Origin: Chytriomyces cf. hyalinus JEL632
Taxonomy: Eukaryota > Chytridiomycota > Chytridiomycetes > Chytridiales > Chytriomycetaceae
NCBI GenBank assembly: GCA_025435555.1
Contig: JAIWWG010000146.1
Coordinates: 1-58,861 of the forward strand
DNA length: 58,861 bases
Direction of reading: 5' to 3'
Shown: piece by piece, positions 53,027 to 58,861 of the stretch
How positions within the stretch are numbered: position 1 is the stretch's first letter
How the letters are laid out: each line of letters begins with the position of its first letter
The notes under the pieces: generated by a model
The model's input: the letters and a program-made list of their open reading frames with translations, nothing else
Told to the model about the DNA's origin: nothing
The model's database searches: none
Position numbers and translations under genes: made by a program

Positions 53027-55106
53027 TCACGCCAACACACTTCGCATCAGGTACTGTTTTTGTAGAGAGATGTTCAGTTGATAATCGGAATTCAGAGAAA
53101 CTTGGTCACTCACATTCTGCATTCGTTCGTCCGCTGTTGCCTTGATCTTCTGCGCAATCTCGAGGTACTTTTCCAAACCGATTGAAAGTCATCTTTACGA
53201 AGCTCGTATGTCGAGCAGGTTGAAACGCATTTGACGGTTGCAGTTCGTGGGACGCGTTCCAGCAGGGCCACTTCGCCGAAAAATGCAGATGGCCCCGATA
53301 CAGTTTCAATGATGGCACCAAACTCAGTCAACACTTCTGCATTTCCTGCGGCGAGGAAGAACATGCTGTCGCCGTTTTCGTGGCAGCGGATAATGCATTC
53401 CTGAGGATTCCAGTTCTTTCGAATCATTTTCATTGCGAGTTCTGAGAGTACCGATGGGTCGACTCCTTGGAATATGCTCAACTGGTTGGGACCATTGGTT
53501 AGGCCCACTTCAAAAGTATTGCATCATTCATGGTACCTTTGATAATGACTGGCTTCCAACTTCCATGTCGAACTGATCTGGAATGTGCGGCTGCGACGTG
53601 GATCTTTGCTTAAATAGTTTGTATCGCTCATCGGCAGCAGCCTTCAGTGTTCCTTTCACCGAGGGATAGTCATTTATGACTTTATCAAGGTCCTTTTTCG
53701 CGAGCTGAAACACGTGACTTTCTTTTTTGACCGAATGGAAGCTGTTCTTTTCATATTCAGCAGCACTCCGACTTCTCCGAAAAAGGAGCCAGCCGCGATT
53801 TCTGCGTGAACAGCGCCAGTGCTGCCAACCACTTCGACTGTGCCGGACAGAATGAAATACATGGCGTCCGACTCTTCGTCAACGGAGACTACGTTTTCCC
53901 AGCTGAAGCTTGAATGACAAGATGTTACTGACATTGCTAATGCGTCGACAAAGGAATCCGGCGCTGTGGAAAATATGTTCATCTGTTTGGAAAGTTTAGT
54001 TTGCAGCACAAGACGCGACAAGCTGGTCAACAAAAGCGGAAAAAAACCTTCTGGATATCCTCGCGAATAATGTCGATTTCGAACTCTGCTCCAAACTTTT
54101 CATGAAGAATTACGTACTGCTGGTTTTTCCACCAGTTTTCCTTGTTGTTTGAGAATTGGTCCACAATCTGTTGCACTTCCGGGTGCTCCGTTATGACTTC
54201 GTCCAGCTTTTGCTTGGTCACGACCACCATCACCGCGTCTGTTTTGGCTATTACTGTGGCCGTCCGTTGGAACTTGAATACTGTCGGAGAGGTTTGAGAT
54301 GCCGATGAATGAAATCACACAGCCCACTTACACACTCCCATTTCTCCGAAAAACACTGGCGGACTGAGGACCGTGATTTCCTCCTCATCCACAACGACTG
54401 ACACCGATCCCTCCTTCAGGAAAAAGATCTCAGCGCCTTCTTCGCCCTTTTTGACAATGATCTGCCCAGCTTTTCGATGCATTTCGTAGGATGTCAGGGA
54501 GACTTCTTCCATCACTTCGTGCGGGAAGCTGGCAAACAAAGGGAATCGTATCAAAGTTCGCATGTTGGGATGATCATGCTGGAAGCTCCTCTCTCGGCGT
54601 GTCATTGAGACTCTCCTCTGGTTCTGTGACACGGAAGATCTGCGACCCAAGGATACAATAGTAATGTCTTGCTTCAGCTGGACGTCGGACGGCGGCGACT
54701 GCCCATTTTCCGCAAGAGCGTTGTCAGTTTTACCGATATCTTGATTTTTGACATTCGCTGGAACAGCGCTGCATTTGAGCACCATGCTGGCGCGATCCGC
54801 GGACAACACAATCTCGCGTTCCTCGGACGACAGCATCGTCTTGGCACGGAGTTGGCTCGCAATGTTGAGATATCCGGTCGCGACTTGTCTGATATCTTCA
54901 TTGGCGTGGTGTAATTCGAGCACGCGGTGTCGAAGGTTTTCGTTCGCGCCTTTGAGTAAGTCGATGAGTTCCGTTTGCGAGGTTGTCTCGACGGTGAGGA
55001 GCTGCACTTGGATTTTCAGTTGGCTGATGATGTCTTGCTGGGCAGCAAATTGATCCGCCAGGGCACCGTCGATTTTGGGGAGCGCGCTTGCGAGCTGCGA
55101 GGACAT
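53027..55106 (-). CDS. Protein with three cyclic-nucleotide-binding domains (2)
   Basis: Tandem paralogue of the previous gene, ATG at 55106. Coiled-coil N-terminus (QLKIQVQLLTVETTSQTELI). CNB1 is LIRFPLFASFPHEVMEEVSL with FFGEMGV and RTATVIAKTD. CNB2 is IFSTAPDSFVDALAM with GSFFGEVGVLLNMKRTASI. CNB3 is SIFQGVDPSVLSELAM with FFGEVALLERVPRTATVKC. The end YLMRSVLA follows an intron at the same place as in the neighbour. Two one-base gaps shift the frame: one just after KRTASIR (about 53730) and one in the last helix of CNB3 (about 53178). Both are next to short homopolymers, so they may be sequencing errors rather than mutations. Confidence 0.85.
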
Positions 55107-55533
55107 TGGTTGGGTGCTGAATAAAGTGGGGACAATGGGGCCAACCAACTAAAACGGGACGTCCCGAAAGCAAATCTTTGGAATTTGAGTTCTAGAAGGA
55201 ATCCGAAAAGTATGTCCGGAAAACAGACAACAAAGCCATGCCGCCGGGGACAGTTTGGAATGCTTTTTCGAAAATCAAAACTGAACTCCGGCAGGGCGAC
55301 TGGACGCGTCGGTGGTCGACAGCAGCATGTCTGGCAGCATACGCGTGCACATCGGCTCTCTCGTGTAGAATCTGCCCAGACACTGTTGCGTGGACATCGC
55401 TTCCACCCAACTGTTTACGTAAATATAAAGCTGTAAATTCAAACCAAAAAAAAAAAAAAAAAAAAAAACCCTCCTTTTGCCTTGACCGTTGCAAAAAGAT
55501 AACAAAAATTCGGAAAAACACTCCTTCTCAGAA
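55107..55533. promoter_or_regulatory. Divergent promoter region
   Basis: 427 bp separate the start of the minus-strand CNB gene from the plus-strand phosphorylase kinase gene. It includes a 23-nt poly-A run (about 55446-55468). No TATA box on either side is convincing. Confidence 0.5.
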
Positions 55534-58500
55534 ATGCCATCTTCGCGACGATACGTCAAAGACCGGCTGGACAAGTACTACGAGGAGGTGTCCGCCATTA
55601 TCCTGTCCCGTCAGAACCACGCAACGGGCCTGGTCAGTCGTCGCATGGCCCTCGCATCCCTGCCGCTCTAACCCCCACCTCCCATCGTATCATCCATGCT
55701 GGTAGATTCCCGCATCAACGGCTGTTACGACGCACGGTGACTACAGGGATGCATGGATAAGGCAAGCGAAGCGTTGTTTCGCAATGGGTGGATGCTTACT
55801 CAGTTTTCGATTACAGAGACAACGTGTACTCCATCATGGCTGCCTGGGGACTTGCGCTGGCATACCGACGTATCGACGACGACGAAGGACGCGCGTGTGA
55901 GTTTGGCTTCGGTCTCTGGACTCTTGGTTCAAGTATCGATAAAGGCGTTCTTTGTTGCAGACGAGCTCGAACACGCGACGATCAAGTGCATGCGCGGGAT
56001 TCTGTTTGCGTACATGCGCCAGGCACATAAGGTGCGGACAATTTGGATGCGAACACTGACCCTGAGTTTGACACTGCTTGGTCTTTGCAGGTGGAGCAGT
56101 TCAAACATTCGCAGCACATTGAGCACGCGCTGCACGCAAAGTTCAACACCGCCACCGGGGACACTGTTGTCGGCGACAAAGACTGGGGCCATCTTCAAAT
56201 CGACGCGACATCTCTGTTCCTCCTTCAGCTGGCACAAATGACCGCTGCTGGAACCCTTGTCATTTACACAATGGATGAAGTGCATTTCATTCAGAATCTG
56301 GTCTTTTACATCGAACGTTGGTGTTGGTTTGAATGGGTGGATTTTCTTGATTTTGAAGACGTGTTTCCCTTTCACAGGAGGCTATCGAACCCCGGATTAC
56401 GGCATATGGGAGCGTGGGAACAAAATGAATCACGGAACACCTGAATTGAATTCTTCAAGTATCGGAATGGTAGTGGCTGCATTGCAGGCAATCAATGGCC
56501 TCAACCTCTTTGGATCACGAGGAGGACCCTCCTCGGTATTTCCATCTCGCTACTGTTTACGCCAAACCTTAATACTATTTAATTCAGGTTATTCACGTGC
56601 TACCTGACGAAATTACGCGCAACTACACAACGCTACACTCAAGCCTGCCCAGAGAATCGAATTCAAAGGAAGTAGATGCCGCCGTCCTTGCTGTCATTTC
56701 CTTCCCTGCATTTGCTGTCAGCGACTCCAAACTCATCACTCGCACAAGAAACGAAATTGTAAAAAAATTGGGCGGTCGCCACGGATTCAAGCGATTTTTG
56801 AGAGATGGACACCAAACGTTACTCGAAGATACAAGCAGGCTTCACTACGACCCTCACGAACTTAAAATTTTCGAGGGCATCGAATGTGAATGGCCTCTCT
56901 TCTACACGTACATGATTCTTGACGGGCTTTTTCGCGATGACAGCAAGCAAGTCAACGAATACCGGTGAGAGATACACACGTCAAATCGGAACCTTTGCAG
57001 TTTGTTCTAACACAGTACATTATTGAAGGGACCTTTTGGAACCTCTTCTTGTGGATTCTTCGTCTGCATCTGCCCACGAAGGTCATGCCCCAACTCCAAC
57101 TCCGTCGAAAGGAAATCGGAGCTCTCAAAGCGGTCGTCGATCATCCGTTATTCGCAGGATGCATAATCGACCACCATCTGGAACAAAGCTCGTTCCTGGT
57201 ATGAGTCTATTTGTCGCACGAATTTTTTGTTTGGGCACTGATAGAGTTGAACAGAGTTGTACATTGTACCGAAGTCGAAAATCAATGAAGAGAAAGAGAA
57301 TCCAGGATCAGTCAAGCGATTCGCGAATGAAAATGTCCCTTTAGTTTGGGCGCAATCGCTTTACATTTTGGGCTCGTTGATCCAGGACGATCTTCTGAGT
57401 CCAGCAGAATTGGATCCGCTCGGACGCAGACTTCTTCCTTTCCGACCTAAACAAGGATCCGAAGTGGTTGTGCAAGTTGTGCTCCTTGCTGAGAGTCCCG
57501 AATTGCAAGCGAAATTGGCAACATTTGGTCTCGAAACTCAGACTATCGATACTTGCTCTCCCGTTCATATCTCGCCACCTTCAGCCCTGAGAGATGCGTA
57601 CTTGAGTCTCGGAGAAAGCGCTAAGCTGGGTCTTTCGGGTCGCCCGAAAAGACCCATTGGAACGCTCAGTACGTCGAAACTGTATCGCTGTCAGGGTCGA
57701 TTATACGCATTCCTTCCTCATTTCATGGATAAAGAGGAATTCTACCTCGTCAGCGACAACAACTACCGTGAGTGAAACCAAGACCTATGCTTTCTGATTG
57801 AATGAACCCTGACTTTATCCACCGCCCAGTCGTGAGCGTTCTTGAACAAGAGCTTTCCTTTGTGAAGAATCACTGGTGGTACCCCGGCCGGCCCACTATG
57901 GTGGTCATGCTGACAAACCAAATGATTGGTGGCTTGCGATCCAACAAAGAACTGGCCAGCAATCAACGATGGCGGTACAATCACCGCGACAGCAAGCGAA
58001 ACCTGCTCAACTTTATGATGTCGTTACGCTCTGGAATGTGCGGTGGAGTGCGAGTACGAGTCGGCCGATTGAGCGAGATGATTAATTCGTCATGCATCGA
58101 AAGTTTGGACTTTTTGGTGTCGTCGGAAGCAATGGGTGAGACTGAGGACTGGCACTCAGTTCTCAAGGGGGAGTGGCATCAACCGCTGCTTAAACGATTG
58201 CAGACGGATGTGGCCACTCAGGCTCCGACCCCGTCAGTGCGCGGCAGAAGTCTTCGTCGAAAGTCATCTGGCGACATGAGCGGTTTCATTGCGTCGTCCA
58301 TCACCAAGAGTCCCCTCAAAAGCCCGTACTACACAGAAGACCCTCTTTCCTTTGAAGATGAAGAAGGATTCAAACTGCGAGAGCATATCGACGTGGATAT
58401 GGCGAAATTGGAATTGGGACCCGCTATTACCCGCGACAAGGAAGCAAGATCTCCAATCAGAGCTCATTCGAGCAACCGAGCTGGACTCAGTGGAATCTTG

Positions 58501-58861
58501 TCGAGTTCGATCGAAGGATTGGACAATAACTTGACCGAGTCTCGCCGGTCCAGCTACACCTTTGATTTGAACGAATTCACCAAATCGAAAGAAGTTCTCA
58601 AGAAGGGTGTATCCTCTGGGTTGTCGGAAGATCCTGCGCAAGGGGGCAAAGACGGGGAAATGAGCACTTGGGGAACAGACAGCATGACAAGTGCTGCGGC
58701 GGATAAACCAAATGATGAGGACAATCCGTTGGATATGCTGACATTGACACTGAATGATCCGGTGCATGTTCAAGCTGCCACAGATTTGCTGCAATCATCA
58801 ACTAATATTTATGATCAAATCGATCTGTTGCATTGCAAGTATCTTTTCTATTCCAATTTCT
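55534..58861 (+). CDS. Phosphorylase kinase alpha/beta regulatory subunit, 3' end off window
   Basis: ATG at 55534. The joined product reads [141 protein letters not shown] and [18 protein letters not shown]. This is the N-terminal GH15-like domain of PhK alpha/beta, then a Ser-rich linker and the C-terminal regulatory half. The subunit restrains the catalytic gamma subunit of the kinase that activates glycogen phosphorylase. Introns include 55633-55705, a GC-AG intron at 55762-55816, and others ending in TTGCAG or TTTCACAG. A Ser/Arg-rich region ([14 protein letters not shown]) is a possible kinase target. The gene is open at 58861. Confidence 0.93.
55762..55816 (+). other. GC-AG intron
   Basis: AG/GCAAGC donor and TTACAG acceptor, 55 nt. 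Splicing here joins ...DAWIR to DNVYS in the conserved order of the family, so the non-canonical donor is required. Confidence 0.8.

Noticed and set aside
1-58861. CRISPR arrays, rRNA genes, bacterial operons
   Set aside because: No spaced direct-repeat arrays, no rRNA signature stretches and no ribosome-binding-site spacing; splice sites and snRNA show the DNA is eukaryotic.

Overview
The window looks like nuclear DNA of a fungus, most likely an early-diverging zoosporic (chytrid-type) lineage; this is an inference. Genes are split by many short GT-AG introns (about 50-105 nt, one GC-AG). Phosphorylase kinase, missing from most Dikarya, lies beside LRR/SAM membrane proteins, STAND NTPases, Ty1/Copia retrotransposons and virus-like gene remnants. 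There is no rRNA cluster, CRISPR array or prokaryotic operon.

Layout. 1-2965 (-): 3' part of a STAND/NACHT NTPase gene. 3485-8290 (-): GCN1-like HEAT-repeat gene lacking both ends. 8.3-12.1 kb: poorly coding DNA with a hypothetical gene, an (ATCC)20 microsatellite and one arm of an inverted duplication whose other arm, at 26.4-27.5 kb, carries a Crinkler-like C-terminus. 12.1-14.4 kb and 18.2-20.4 kb: paralogous loci encoding membrane proteins that share a TM-linker-SAM-PPxY tail but have different ectodomains. Between them lie a second GCN1 5' fragment, virus-like ORFs (NCLDV-like structural fragment, TFIIB-like fragment, fibre-like ORF), a truncated Copia element and a further LTR. 20.4-28.9 kb is a transposon graveyard (Harbinger-like fragment, tRNA-like SINE candidate, Copia pol remnant ending in a perfect palindrome). 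28.9-31.4 kb: short genes driven by two copies of one ~400-bp upstream block.

32543-37896 is a nearly intact Copia element (315-bp LTRs, one difference, ACAAT target duplication, one in-frame TAG in integrase). It sits next to a minus-strand pair with an A32-like packaging-ATPase start. 39.1-42.8 kb: a second NACHT/beta-propeller gene, broken by a frameshift and by a solo LTR with GTTGT target duplication. 42817-46676: a Copia pol with intact ORF and 3' LTR, joined to fragments of another Copia family. A U2 snRNA gene (48080-48264, -) with a TATA box follows.

The right end (48.8-58.9 kb) is conventional: AFG1-like mitochondrial ATPase (-), two tandem triple cyclic-nucleotide-binding-domain proteins (-) and, divergently, the phosphorylase kinase alpha/beta subunit (+, running off the end). 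The proximity of cyclic-nucleotide sensors and a glycogen-phosphorylase regulator suggests, but does not prove, a link in energy or cAMP signalling.

Most notable: LTRs of two related Copia families share a hairpin at the predicted transcription start whose loop and 3' arm are repeated after the AATAAA, and both elements have a primer-binding site complementary to the anticodon arm of a tRNA-Lys(CUU).
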